Positions 52,802 to 61,723 of a DNA stretch of 64,000 bases are shown here, piece after piece. The position numbers and the translations under genes were made by a program. The first letter of the stretch is position 1; each line of letters begins with the position of its first letter. The stretch comes from G965200765 sp965203865 (GTDB lineage: Bacteria > Pseudomonadota > Gammaproteobacteria > Arenicellales > JAJDZL01). The notes under the pieces were generated by a model that ran no database searches, was not told the DNA's origin, and saw only the letters and a list, made by a program, of their open reading frames with translations. The DNA is taken from positions 930,001-994,000 of the forward strand of contig OZ241916.1 in the NCBI GenBank assembly GCA_965203865.1, given 5' to 3'.

Positions 52802-54217
52802 TCAGGGCAATACAGGGTCTATTGGAAGTCTTTTGTGAATCTCTGTCATTTCTTCAAGCAAGTGGCCTGCGCCAAGTAGCTCTGCTTCTTTGCGGGGCGG
52901 GGCAATGATTTGCAAGCCAACGGGAAGACCGTCTGCGGTAAATCCGGCAGGTACGGACAAGGCAGGGCATCCTGTCAAAGTAATCGCGAATGTAATTGCA
53001 ATCCACTCGTAGTAGGTTTCAAATTTCTTGTCGCCAATCGATTCGACATAGCGCATATCGACATCAAACGGCGGGACAATTGCACAAGGACAAACAAGCA
53101 GGTCGTATTTCTCAAACAGCTTGCAAATGGAACGATAAATTTTGGCCCGAGTTTTTTCGGCTTTGCCAATATCTTCCGCTGACAAATTGAGGCCTTGCTC
53201 AATATTCCAGACAATTTCCGGTTTCAAGCGGTCGCGGTGTTTCTCATACTCATTCACCAGATTCGTAGCAAACAGAAAACTTCGCAGCACATTGAAGGAT
53301 TCTATCGCTCCGGTAAAATCCGAACAATTCTCTTCCACTACGATATCCAGATCGGAAAACATTTCAACAGCGCGGCGACAAATGGTGTCGACTTCGGGAT
53401 CAGTAACTGTAATTCCAAGATCAGGGGAGTAGGCAATTTGTTTCGGTTTCTGTTCAATTTGCAAGAAATCAACATAAGAAATTTCATTGCGTTCGTAAGT
53501 CAGCGGGTCTGATGGATGATAAATTGCAATGGCATCCAGAAACAGCGCCAGGTCCTGTGTATTTCGTGCAATCGGCCCGTTCACATGAAGTGTGTTGAAT
53601 GGTTGCAGCTTGTCGTCTTGCGGCACTCGTCCCGGACTAGGACGCAATCCGACAACAGAATTGAAACTCGCGGGTGTTCGAAGACTCCCGCCCAAGTCAC
53701 TTCCCGTAGCAAGCCAAACTTCTCCGCTTGCAACTGACGCGCAGGCACCGCCGGATGAGCCTGCCACTGATTTACTGGTGTTCCAGGGATTTCTGGTTTT
53801 CCCGAATACATCGTTGAAGGTGCTTGCTCCGGCACCAAATTCCGGTGTATTTGATTTGCCCATGACAATCGCACCGTTTTGCTCAAGCACTTTAACGCAA
53901 ATTTCTGAACGACTGGGAACATAATCCTTGTAAATTACGGAACCGAATGTTGTTCGAATTCCCTTGGTTTCCATAAGGTCTTTTACCGATATTGGCAATC
54001 CACCAAGCCATCCTCGCTTCTGTTCTGAATTGGAGAAGGACATAGCTTTTGCCTTGTCAAGCGCCTGTTCGATACAAGTAGTGGGCATGGCATTGATTTG
54101 AGGCTCCACTTCTTCAATTCGTTGTGCAGAAGTTTCGACAAGCTCCACCGGGGAAATTTCCCGACTGCCAAGCAAAGCCAAAAGTTCAATGGCTGATTTT
54201 TTCAGTAGTTCGTGCAT
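52802..54217 (-). CDS. Amidase signature family protein
   Basis: 471 residues. The Ser-cisSer-Lys triad is present: Lys in LPISVKDLMETKG, Ser in KSVAGSSGGACASVASGE, and TGSDLGGSLRTPASF around the nucleophile Ser. It hydrolyses amides; it could be a broad amidase or GatA-like, but no gatB/gatC is adjacent and the sequence fits a stand-alone amidase. Convergent with the SABATH-like gene. Confidence 0.9.
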   Translation of the reverse strand: MHELLKKSAIELLALLGSREISPVELVETSAQRIEEVEPQINAMPTTCIEQALDKAKAMSFSNSEQKRGWLGGLPISVKDLMETKGIRTTFGSVIYKDYVPSRSEICVKVLEQNGAIVMGKSNTPEFGAGASTFNDVFGKTRNPWNTSKSVAGSSGGACASVASGEVWLATGSDLGGSLRTPASFNSVVGLRPSPGRVPQDDKLQPFNTLHVNGPIARNTQDLALFLDAIAIYHPSDPLTYERNEISYVDFLQIEQKPKQIAYSPDLGITVTDPEVDTICRRAVEMFSDLDIVVEENCSDFTGAIESFNVLRSFLFATNLVNEYEKHRDRLKPEIVWNIEQGLNLSAEDIGKAEKTRAKIYRSICKLFEKYDLLVCPCAIVPPFDVDMRYVESIGDKKFETYYEWIAITFAITLTGCPALSVPAGFTADGLPVGLQIIAPPRKEAELLGAGHLLEEMTEIHKRLPIDPVLP

Positions 54218-54460
54218 ATGGCATTCATAGAATTAGTCATAAAACTTATTTGTAGAATCTGCAAGGATTTTTGATTGAATTTTATCAATTGAATAAACAT
54301 CGGGTTCGTCTGAATTACCTTTTCAATCCAGTATTTCTTTATCATAGACTATTAGTTGTAGATAATCGCAGTATTACTGACAATAAAGGTGATAGAAATT
54401 TAATTTCTGATTTTCACCTGTAAGTTCAAATCTTCGTCAATCTAACAAGGAGCAAAATTG

Positions 54461-54799
54461 ATGAAAAAAATCACCTGGAGTGAGTTTGAGCAGGTAGAAC
54501 TGCGCGTTGGCACAATTAAAGAAGTTCAGGAGTTTCCCGAAGCACGACACCCCGCTTACATAGTCAAGGCAGATTTTGGACCTGATATAGGAATATTGAA
54601 ATCAAGCGCGCAAATAACTGATTTGTATACACCTGAAGACTTAATCGGAAAACAAATTGTTGGAGTGGTGAATTTCCCCAGCAAGCAAATCGGACCGATC
54701 ATGTCACAGTTCTTGCTAACTGGCTTCTATCAGGACGACGGTGCTGTCGTGATTGCTCAACCAGAGCGTCCCGTTAAAAATGGTGCGAAACTTGCATAG
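54461..54799 (+). CDS. csaA: CsaA-like tRNA-binding domain protein
   Basis: 112 residues from ATG at 54461, with AAGGAG about 8 bases upstream. It is a single EMAP/tRNA-binding OB domain: VELRVGTIKEVQEFPEARHP, ADFGPDIGILKSSAQITDLY and VVNFPSKQIGPIMSQFLLTG. CsaA is a small dimer with chaperone-like and tRNA-binding properties. Monocistronic; the phase-variable region lies downstream. Confidence 0.93.
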   Translation: MKKITWSEFEQVELRVGTIKEVQEFPEARHPAYIVKADFGPDIGILKSSAQITDLYTPEDLIGKQIVGVVNFPSKQIGPIMSQFLLTGFYQDDGAVVIAQPERPVKNGAKLA

Positions 54800-54977
54800 A
54801 TTTGCAGAGTAGCAAGCTTGAATTTAGACGCAAAATGTATTGCAAATTATTCAATTCTGCCCCCCTTGCCCTGCTCTCAGCATTGATTTTTCAGTGCCTT
54901 AAGTGGGGTGACAGGGGGAATCAAGCAATCTTGGATGAACGTTCATAATGAATTGATTTCAATTGAATTTTTCTATC

Positions 54978-54988
54978 GGGGGGGGGGG
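54978..54988 (+). repeat. 11-base G tract upstream of the autotransporter gene
   Basis: G11 in AT-rich DNA, about 46 bases before the predicted -10 box at 55034 and 130 bases before ATG 55118. Such tracts slip in length during replication. At this place a change would alter the spacing between an upstream activator site and the promoter rather than a reading frame, since no gene crosses it. Confidence 0.9.
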
Positions 54989-55033
54989 TGAAATATGTTA
55001 AATCTCGAATGAATTTTACATGCCCGGATTGTT

Positions 55034-55039
55034 TATAAT
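55034..55039 (+). promoter_or_regulatory. Candidate -10 box of the autotransporter promoter
   Basis: TATAAT, a perfect consensus, about 80 bases before ATG 55118. No good -35 box is seen at 16-18 bases, which fits a promoter that depends on an activator. Confidence 0.4.
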
Positions 55040-55117
55040 AAGCAGAAAGATTCTCTGGTTGTTCGGGCCGGGGCATATTTAAATTTTTGTTATAAAAAGA
55101 TTTTCAGGCAGGAACCA

Positions 55118-55318
55118 ATGAAATTGATATTGAAGCTGATTGAACCAATTGCTTGGCTTTGCAGTCGAAAGAGTTTTGCTTTGGCGCATAAATTAGTGGG
55201 GGGGGGGGGTATTCAGGAATACTTGCATATTCGAAAGCCCGGCCCGCCGACTCGCGCTTTCCAAGCACATTGCCTGTTCGCTACTGGCGGTGACAATATC
55301 AGTATGCATGCTACCTGA
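55118..55318 (+). CDS. Upstream start frame of the phase-variable autotransporter (out of frame as sequenced)
   Basis: A 66-codon frame with ATG at 55118 and a good site (AGGA, 4 bases before). It begins MKLILKLIEPIAWLCSRKSF and reaches the G12 tract as KLVGGGG. As sequenced it goes on in the wrong frame and stops at 55318. With one G fewer (or two more) it would continue VFRNTCIFESPARRLALSKH and into the signal peptide IACSLLAVTISVCMLPDVNA of the large protein. Together these would give a long, extended autotransporter-type N terminus. Confidence 0.7.
   Translation: MKLILKLIEPIAWLCSRKSFALAHKLVGGGGIQEYLHIRKPGPPTRAFQAHCLFATGGDNISMHAT
55198..55209 (+). repeat. 12-base G tract controlling the autotransporter reading frame
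   Basis: Twelve consecutive G's inside the coding start of the autotransporter. Just before it, the barrel frame has a stop (TAG at 55194) and so cannot be entered from upstream. The only frame with a start and ribosome-binding site (ATG 55118) is one base off. Tract lengths of 11 or 14 would join them; 12 does not. Confidence 0.9.
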
Positions 55319-58300
55319 TGTAAATGCGGAGATTAGGGGATTTCTAAGTCCGTATAGTGGGAGTAGTATTTATGCATACCAATTAGATGGTGCGACGCTT
55401 GAGTTAGAAGATTTCCTCCAGCCGCCGGGACGTGGGTTTAAGAACGCTAGTGGCCTCGGTCATTATCGGTTCAAAAGTGGTACCGCCCCCTCTGGCCTCT
55501 CAATTGCTAGTAAGCGAGTTGACCATAATGACTACTTGTTTTTGACTTTTAGTTGCACCGGCGCCTGCAGAACTGTCTCGTCGACTACAACTGTTACCAT
55601 TGAGGTCAGAAACACTGGATTTCAAGCTAGTGATATTATAGCTGCTGGATGGTATGACGAAGGCTCCTTCACAATCAATCCAAACCCCAAGGTGCTGGTC
55701 ACAAGCAACCCTACCAACAGCAGCACGGTCACGGAGGCGGGCAGCACGTCGACATTCACGGTGCAGCTCGGACAGGCGCCGTCGGCCAGTGTGACAGTCG
55801 CTGTTTCCAGCGGCGACTCCACCGAGGGCAGTGTGTCGCCCAGCACGATGACCTTCACGACCCAGAACTGGAACACTGCGCAGACGGTGACAGTAACGGG
55901 AGCCAATGACAGTATACAAGACGGCAACGTGAGCTGGAATGTTGTGCTCAATCCGGCATCGAGCGGGGACAGCACGTACAACGGCTTGTCCAACGTGAAT
56001 GTGGCGATGACCACCAGCGACGACGAAGGTTCGCCTTCCTTTTCGGTCAACTCGCCGAGCGTGACGGAAGGCGACACTGGCTCGGTGAACTTGACGTTCA
56101 CGGTTACGATGAGTCCGGCGAGCACGTCTCAGTACACGGTGAACTACGCCGATGCGGGCACCGGCACGGCGACGTCGGGGACCGACTACACGGCTATCAC
56201 CAGTGACACGCTGACTTTTGCGGCGAATGAGACGAGCAAGACGATTACGGTGTCGGTAACGGGGGACACGATAAACGAGCCGAACGAGACGGTGGTGGTC
56301 ACGCTGAGCAACGCGTCGACGGGTTCAACCATAGGGACGGCGAGCGGCACCGGCACGATCACGGACAACGACACGCCGAACTTTTCGATCAACTCGCCGA
56401 GCGTGGCGGAAGGCGACAGCGGCTCGGTGACCATGACGTTCACGGTTTCGCTGAATCCGGCGGGCGCATCGCAGCATACGGTCGACTACTCTCAAACAGG
56501 TGGCACGGCGATGTCGGGGACCGACTACACGGCGGTTTCTTCCGGCAGGCTGACGTTTGCGGCGGGTACGACGAGCCAGACGATTACGGTGTCGGTGACG
56601 GGCGACACGACGGACGAGGGGGCGAGCGAGACGGTGGTGATTACGCTGAGCAATGCGTCGGCCGGAACCGCCATTTCGACGGCGAGCGGCACCGGCACGA
56701 TTACGGACGACGACCCGAAATTCTCGATCAATTCGCCGAGCGTGACGGAAGGCGACAGCAGTTCGGTGAACCTGAACTTCACAGTGACGCTGAGTGCGGC
56801 GGGTGCGTCGCAGTACACGGTTGATTTCGCTGATGCGGGAACCGGGTCGGCGACTTCGGCCGACTACACGATCAGTACTTCTAGCCCGCTGACGTTTGCG
56901 GCGGGGACGACGACCCAGATGATTACGGTGTCGGTGACGGGTGACACGCTGGACGAGGGGGCGAGCGAGACGGTGGTGATTACGCTGAGCAATGCGTCGG
57001 TTGGAACCGCCATTTCGACGGCGAGCGGCACTGGGACCATAACGGACGACGACCCGAAATTCTCGATCAATTCGCCGAGCGTGACGGAGGGCGACAGCAG
57101 CTCGGTGACCATGACATTCACAGTGACGCTGAGTGCGGCTGGCGCGTCGCAGTACACGATCGATTTCGCTGATGCGGGAACCGGGTCGGCGACTTCGGCT
57201 GACTACACGATCAGCACTTCTAGCCCGCTGACGTTTGCGGCGGGTACGACGAGCCAGACGATTACGGTGTCGGTGACGGGCGACACTTTGAACGAGGGGA
57301 ACGAGACGGTGGTGGTCACACTGAGCAATGCGTCGGCAGGGACTGTTATTTCGACGGCGAGCGGCACCGGGACGATAATCGACAACGACCTGGCATTTTC
57401 GATCGACTCGCCGAGCGTGGACGAGGGCGACAGCGGCGACTCGAATAGCCTGGTTTTCACCGTGACGCTGAGTGGGTCGGTTTCGACGACGCAGACGGTC
57501 GAATACGCCGAGGGCAGCGGTACAGCGACTTCGGGAACCGACTACACGGCGGTCACCGGCGGCACGCTGACGTTTGCAGCGAATGAGACGAGCAAGACGA
57601 TTACGGTGTCGGTGACGGGCGACGCGACTGACGAGGCGAACGAGACAGTGGTGATTGAACTGAGCAATGCGTCAACCACGATTTCGACGGCGACCGGCAC
57701 CGGCACGATCACGGACGACGACCCGAAATTCTCGATCAACTCGCCGAGCGTGGTCGAGGGCGACAGCGGCGACTCAAATAGCCTGGTTTTCACCGTGACG
57801 CTGAGTGCGGCGAGCTCGTCGTCGCTGACAGTCAACTACGCCCGCACGGGCGGCACGGCGACTTCGGGGACCGACTACACGGCGATTTCTTCCGGCATGC
57901 TGACGTTTACGGGGACGACGACCCAGACGATTACGGTGCCGGTGACGGGCGACGCGATGGACGAGGGTGCGGGCGAGACGGTGGTGGTTACGCTGAGCAG
58001 CCCGTCGGCCGGCACGGGAATCTCGACGATGAGCGGCACCGGGACGATCACGGACGATGACCCGAAATTCTCGATCGATTCGCCGACGGTGACGGAGAGC
58101 GACACTGGCTCGGTGAATATGACATTCACAGTGACGCTGAGTGCTGCTGGCAATTCGCAGTACACAGTCGACTACACAAGTTCGGACGGGTCTACGAACG
58201 GTGCGACTGCCGGTACCGACTACACGGCGGTCTCTGGCACGCTGACGTTTGCGGCGGGGACCACGAGCGAGACGATTACGGTATCGGTGACGGGCGACAC

Positions 58301-61262
58301 GGCCAACGAGGCGAACGAGACGGTGATCATCACGCTGAGCAATCCGTCGGCGGGCACGGCGATTGCGACGGCAACCGGCACCGGCACGATCACGGACAAC
58401 GACACGCCGAGCTTTTCGATCGACGATGCGAGCGTGGCGGAGGGCGACAGCGGTCAGACGAACCTGACGTTCACGGTGACGCTGAGTTTGCAGAGCTCGT
58501 CGGCGTTGACGGTGAACTACGCCACTTCGTCGAGCGGCTCGGGTTTTGGGCATGCGACAGCGGGAACCGACTACACGGCGGTGACCACTGCGGGCTCGGT
58601 GACGATTGCGGCGAACACCACGAGCAGTACGTTTAATATTGTAGTGTCGGGCGACACGACGGCGGAGCCGGACGAGACGTTCACGGTGACGCTGAGCGGC
58701 AATCCGGCGGGCACGAACCTTGACCCTGACAAGACGAGCGCCACTGGTACGATACGAAACGACGATGCGGGTCTTTCGATCAGCGATGCGAGCACAGCGG
58801 AGGACGGCAACCTGGAGTTCACGGTGACGCTGAGTCCGTCGACATCGTCTCAGGTGACGGTGAGCTACGCTACTTCAAGCGGCACCGGGTCTGGACATGC
58901 GACTGCGGGGAGCGACTATACGGCGATATCCGCCACCACGCTGACGTTTGCGGCGGGAGCGACGGGGAGTGCCTTGAGCCAGACGATTACGGTTCAGGTG
59001 ACGGACGACACGGTGAACGAGCCGGACGAGACGCTGACAGTGACACTGAGCAGTGCATCCGGTGCGGGCTTGGTGGATGCCACGGGCACGGGCACGATCA
59101 CGGACAACGATACGCCTAGCTTTTCGATCAACTCGCCGAGCGTGAACGAGGGTGACAGCATGGCGAGCCTGGAGTTCACTGTTTCACTGAGTCCGGCGAG
59201 CTACCAGGAGACGACGGTGAACTATGCGGTTACGGGTGGGACGGCGACTTCGGATACCGATTATACGGCGCTTGCCGCCAGTACCACGCTGACGTTTGCT
59301 ATAGGGGATACGAGCCAGACGATTACGGTGTCGGTGACGGACGACCTGGATTTCGAGGAGAATGAGACCGTGGTGATTACACTGAGCGGTGCGTCGCCGG
59401 GTACGACGATTGCGACGGCGAGCGGCACCGGGACAATCACCAATGACGACCCAGGCATTTCGATCGCTGATGCGACGGTTGAAGAGGGCGATGAGGACGA
59501 TAGGAACATGCTGACGTTCACGGTGACGCTGTCGCCGGCGCCGACGGACCAGGTGACGGTCGACTATGCCAGTTCGGACGGGACTACGAATGGTGCGACT
59601 GCGGGTACCGACTACACGGCGGTCTCCGGCACGCTGACGTTTGCGGCGAGTGAGACCAGCAAGCCGATTTCGGTTTCAGTGATCGGGGATATCCTGTCGG
59701 AGCCGAACGAGACGGTAGTGGTGACGCTGAGCAACCCGAACCCGTCGTACACGCTGGTGGAAGCCAGTGCCATGGGCACCATAACGGACGACGACGAAGT
59801 GGTTCAGAACGAGCTGGACATGGAGATTGTCGCTGAGGTTGCGCGTGAGGTTACCACGAGCGTGGTGACTGCGGTCAGCAACCGGGTCGGTTCGGTGGTT
59901 GGCGGCGTAGCAATTGCCCCGCTGGTCAATGAGCCGTCGGTTGGCATGCCTTCAACGGGGGGATTTGCAGACAGTGGACTGCTTTCGATTCTGGCGCGTT
60001 CAGTGCGGCACGACCGCGAGCGAGACGGCGGACTGGAGCGCTCGGAGATGTCGCTGTATCGTTCACTGGACGGTGCGAGCTTTGCCTACTCGCCGAGTGT
60101 GCTGAGTGCGAACGGCTCAGCCGGTGCGACCGGCGGGCATTCCGGTATCCTGACTGTGTGGGGTTCGGTCGACTATCGCAAGATGTCGGGAAGCGGCGAG
60201 GGTGCCTTGACATGGGATGGCGAGCTGGCGTCTTTGAATATTGGCACTGACACGCTGAGCGAGTCCGGGGTTCTGTTCGGCGTGGCGGTCGGTGCGTCGA
60301 AGGGGAGCTTCGGCTATCAGGGCAGTATCAGCGGCAGTAGCGGCTTGCTGAAGATGCAGGTAACAACGCTGAATCCCTATGTTGGCTGGTCGGTGTCTGA
60401 GTCGGCGAGCCTGTGGGCATCGGTCGGCTATGGCAGGGGCAAGATTAACTACAACGACAATGAGGCTGAAGCATCCTCGAGCAAGATGAAGCTGGCCAGT
60501 GCGGCTTTTGGAGGTCGCTATCGCCTGTTTTCGGCTGATGGCTTAGCAGACGGCCGCTTGGTTCAGGTAGATCTCAAGGGCGAGGCCTGGGGTCTGCGGA
60601 ACAAGGTTGAAGGAGACGAGCAGCGTCCGATGGGGTCGAAGTCCCGGGCACACGGAATGCGCCTTGCGATTGAGAGGCATAGTAGCGGTGTGCTTGAGTC
60701 CGGCGCTTTTATGGTGTTGTCGGGCGAGGCCGGCGTACGCTGGGACGGCGGTGACGGCGACACCGGAGCCGGCTTTGAGATGGGCGGCATGGCGGACTAC
60801 AGCGATTCTGCAACCGGCATGAAGATGGTTGCGACGGCCCGCGTCTTGGTGGACCATGAAAGCGACAACCGGAAGGAGTGGGGCGCCGGCTTGACTGTGG
60901 GATGCAGGATTGATGGTCGAGAGACTGGCATGACTTACAGGTCTTCGCTGTCGCACGGGCAGGCGGAAAGCGGTGTTGAATCTCTATGGGACAGTAGCGC
61001 CGCCAGTCGCACATCGTCCGAAGAGAAGAGTTTGGCGACGCGTCTGGACGCAGAGGTCGGCTATCGCTTTTATGGAAGCAGCGGCCTGCACACGCCGTAT
61101 GTTGGATTCGGAGCGGAAGACAGCAGCAGGCGCGACTACCGTGTTGGCATGCGCTATGCGGGCGGGTCGGCGATATCTTCGGGTATGGAGTTTGAGCGTC
61201 GCGAAGCGGGCAGCAAGCAGCCTGACCACAGGGTCATGCTGACAGGGCGGATGAACTGGTAG
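55290..61262 (+). CDS. Giant Calx-beta repeat autotransporter (outer-membrane adhesin-like), phase-variable
   Basis: 1,990 residues from GTG at 55290, but the frame is open back to 55197, and the true signal peptide begins upstream (RRLALSKH, then a hydrophobic core to DVNA). So the GTG start would lose half of it. After a ~130-residue head and one unrelated β-module, eleven Calx-beta repeats of ~113 residues run from 56041 to about 59800, each opening like FSINSPSVTEGD. They fold as calcium-binding β-sandwiches. A short helical linker (about 1505-1540) leads to a ~400-residue β-barrel ending in VMLTGRMNW, the aromatic C terminus recognised by the Bam machinery. So it is a self-secreting surface protein. 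The DNA is clearly more GC-rich than its surroundings. Confidence 0.88.
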   Translation: MTISVCMLPDVNAEIRGFLSPYSGSSIYAYQLDGATLELEDFLQPPGRGFKNASGLGHYRFKSGTAPSGLSIASKRVDHNDYLFLTFSCTGACRTVSSTTTVTIEVRNTGFQASDIIAAGWYDEGSFTINPNPKVLVTSNPTNSSTVTEAGSTSTFTVQLGQAPSASVTVAVSSGDSTEGSVSPSTMTFTTQNWNTAQTVTVTGANDSIQDGNVSWNVVLNPASSGDSTYNGLSNVNVAMTTSDDEGSPSFSVNSPSVTEGDTGSVNLTFTVTMSPASTSQYTVNYADAGTGTATSGTDYTAITSDTLTFAANETSKTITVSVTGDTINEPNETVVVTLSNASTGSTIGTASGTGTITDNDTPNFSINSPSVAEGDSGSVTMTFTVSLNPAGASQHTVDYSQTGGTAMSGTDYTAVSSGRLTFAAGTTSQTITVSVTGDTTDEGASETVVITLSNASAGTAISTASGTGTITDDDPKFSINSPSVTEGDSSSVNLNFTVTLSAAGASQYTVDFADAGTGSATSADYTISTSSPLTFAAGTTTQMITVSVTGDTLDEGASETVVITLSNASVGTAISTASGTGTITDDDPKFSINSPSVTEGDSSSVTMTFTVTLSAAGASQYTIDFADAGTGSATSADYTISTSSPLTFAAGTTSQTITVSVTGDTLNEGNETVVVTLSNASAGTVISTASGTGTIIDNDLAFSIDSPSVDEGDSGDSNSLVFTVTLSGSVSTTQTVEYAEGSGTATSGTDYTAVTGGTLTFAANETSKTITVSVTGDATDEANETVVIELSNASTTISTATGTGTITDDDPKFSINSPSVVEGDSGDSNSLVFTVTLSAASSSSLTVNYARTGGTATSGTDYTAISSGMLTFTGTTTQTITVPVTGDAMDEGAGETVVVTLSSPSAGTGISTMSGTGTITDDDPKFSIDSPTVTESDTGSVNMTFTVTLSAAGNSQYTVDYTSSDGSTNGATAGTDYTAVSGTLTFAAGTTSETITVSVTGDTANEANETVIITLSNPSAGTAIATATGTGTITDNDTPSFSIDDASVAEGDSGQTNLTFTVTLSLQSSSALTVNYATSSSGSGFGHATAGTDYTAVTTAGSVTIAANTTSSTFNIVVSGDTTAEPDETFTVTLSGNPAGTNLDPDKTSATGTIRNDDAGLSISDASTAEDGNLEFTVTLSPSTSSQVTVSYATSSGTGSGHATAGSDYTAISATTLTFAAGATGSALSQTITVQVTDDTVNEPDETLTVTLSSASGAGLVDATGTGTITDNDTPSFSINSPSVNEGDSMASLEFTVSLSPASYQETTVNYAVTGGTATSDTDYTALAASTTLTFAIGDTSQTITVSVTDDLDFEENETVVITLSGASPGTTIATASGTGTITNDDPGISIADATVEEGDEDDRNMLTFTVTLSPAPTDQVTVDYASSDGTTNGATAGTDYTAVSGTLTFAASETSKPISVSVIGDILSEPNETVVVTLSNPNPSYTLVEASAMGTITDDDEVVQNELDMEIVAEVAREVTTSVVTAVSNRVGSVVGGVAIAPLVNEPSVGMPSTGGFADSGLLSILARSVRHDRERDGGLERSEMSLYRSLDGASFAYSPSVLSANGSAGATGGHSGILTVWGSVDYRKMSGSGEGALTWDGELASLNIGTDTLSESGVLFGVAVGASKGSFGYQGSISGSSGLLKMQVTTLNPYVGWSVSESASLWASVGYGRGKINYNDNEAEASSSKMKLASAAFGGRYRLFSADGLADGRLVQVDLKGEAWGLRNKVEGDEQRPMGSKSRAHGMRLAIERHSSGVLESGAFMVLSGEAGVRWDGGDGDTGAGFEMGGMADYSDSATGMKMVATARVLVDHESDNRKEWGAGLTVGCRIDGRETGMTYRSSLSHGQAESGVESLWDSSAASRTSSEEKSLATRLDAEVGYRFYGSSGLHTPYVGFGAEDSSRRDYRVGMRYAGGSAISSGMEFERREAGSKQPDHRVMLTGRMNW
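56041..59800 (+). repeat. Eleven tandem Calx-beta coding repeats
   Basis: Repeat starts lie near 56041, 56383, 56721, 57060, 57399, 57729, 58069, 58411, 58769, 59121 and 59457. Units 3 and 4 are nearly identical over a full 339-base period (from 56703 and 57042), so recent duplication or gene conversion is likely. This DNA could lose or gain units by recombination. Confidence 0.85.
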
Positions 61263-61311
61263 ACAGGAAAGAATCGGCACAGACTTCTGTTCAGACGTTG
61301 CAGAAGGCCCC

Positions 61312-61339
61312 CTCCAGGTTGAATTCATTCAACCTGGAG
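61312..61339 (+). terminator. Stem-loop after the autotransporter gene, probable terminator
   Basis: Perfect 12-base arms CTCCAGGTTGAA (61312-61323) and TTCAACCTGGAG (61328-61339) with a 4-base loop, 50 bases past the stop. It lacks a following T run, so it may act with Rho or protect the 3' end. DNA from 61345 to 61607 holds no gene that I can see. Confidence 0.65.
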
Positions 61340-61607
61340 AGGACTTACTACCATTTTGCAAATTCATTATGCTGTGCTAATTGCTAATGTGCATGTTCGC
61401 CTTTGTCGGCGAAAAAATGTCCGCTTCATGCCTTCGATTCAGACCTTGAACCTTGCTGCGCATTAACAGCATTGAATTGCACCGGACAACTAAGAAAAAC
61501 TCAGCACTGATGTTTGCATCCCTCTGTATTCACTTGCCATAATACAGTTTTCCCCACTCTTAAGCGGGATTCTAGACGAAATTTGTACCGATTCAGCTAT
61601 GACACCA

Positions 61608-61638
61608 GGTTAAGTCTTAAAATTCCTGTAAAAGTCTA
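61608..61638 (+). repeat. Left terminal inverted repeat of the IS256-family element
   Basis: Pairs with 63014-63044 at 27 of 31 positions. The inner 16 bases (TTCCTGTAAAAGTCTA, 61623-61638) are a perfect match. Confidence 0.85.
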
Positions 61639-61723
61639 ATTGGGGGGATCGAGAGGTCCTCTGTGCGATTACAATTTAATAATTTCACATTTTTACAACA
61701 AAAGAATCGAGGAGGACCTCGCG

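Noticed and set aside
54835..54954. Small 39-codon frame after csaA with a lipoprotein-like end of its hydrophobic stretch
   Set aside because: No ribosome-binding site, and composition fits chance.
56186..59521. Many long antisense open frames within the autotransporter gene
   Set aside because: They recur with the repeat period and follow from its GC-rich, repetitive codons; no start sites or families.
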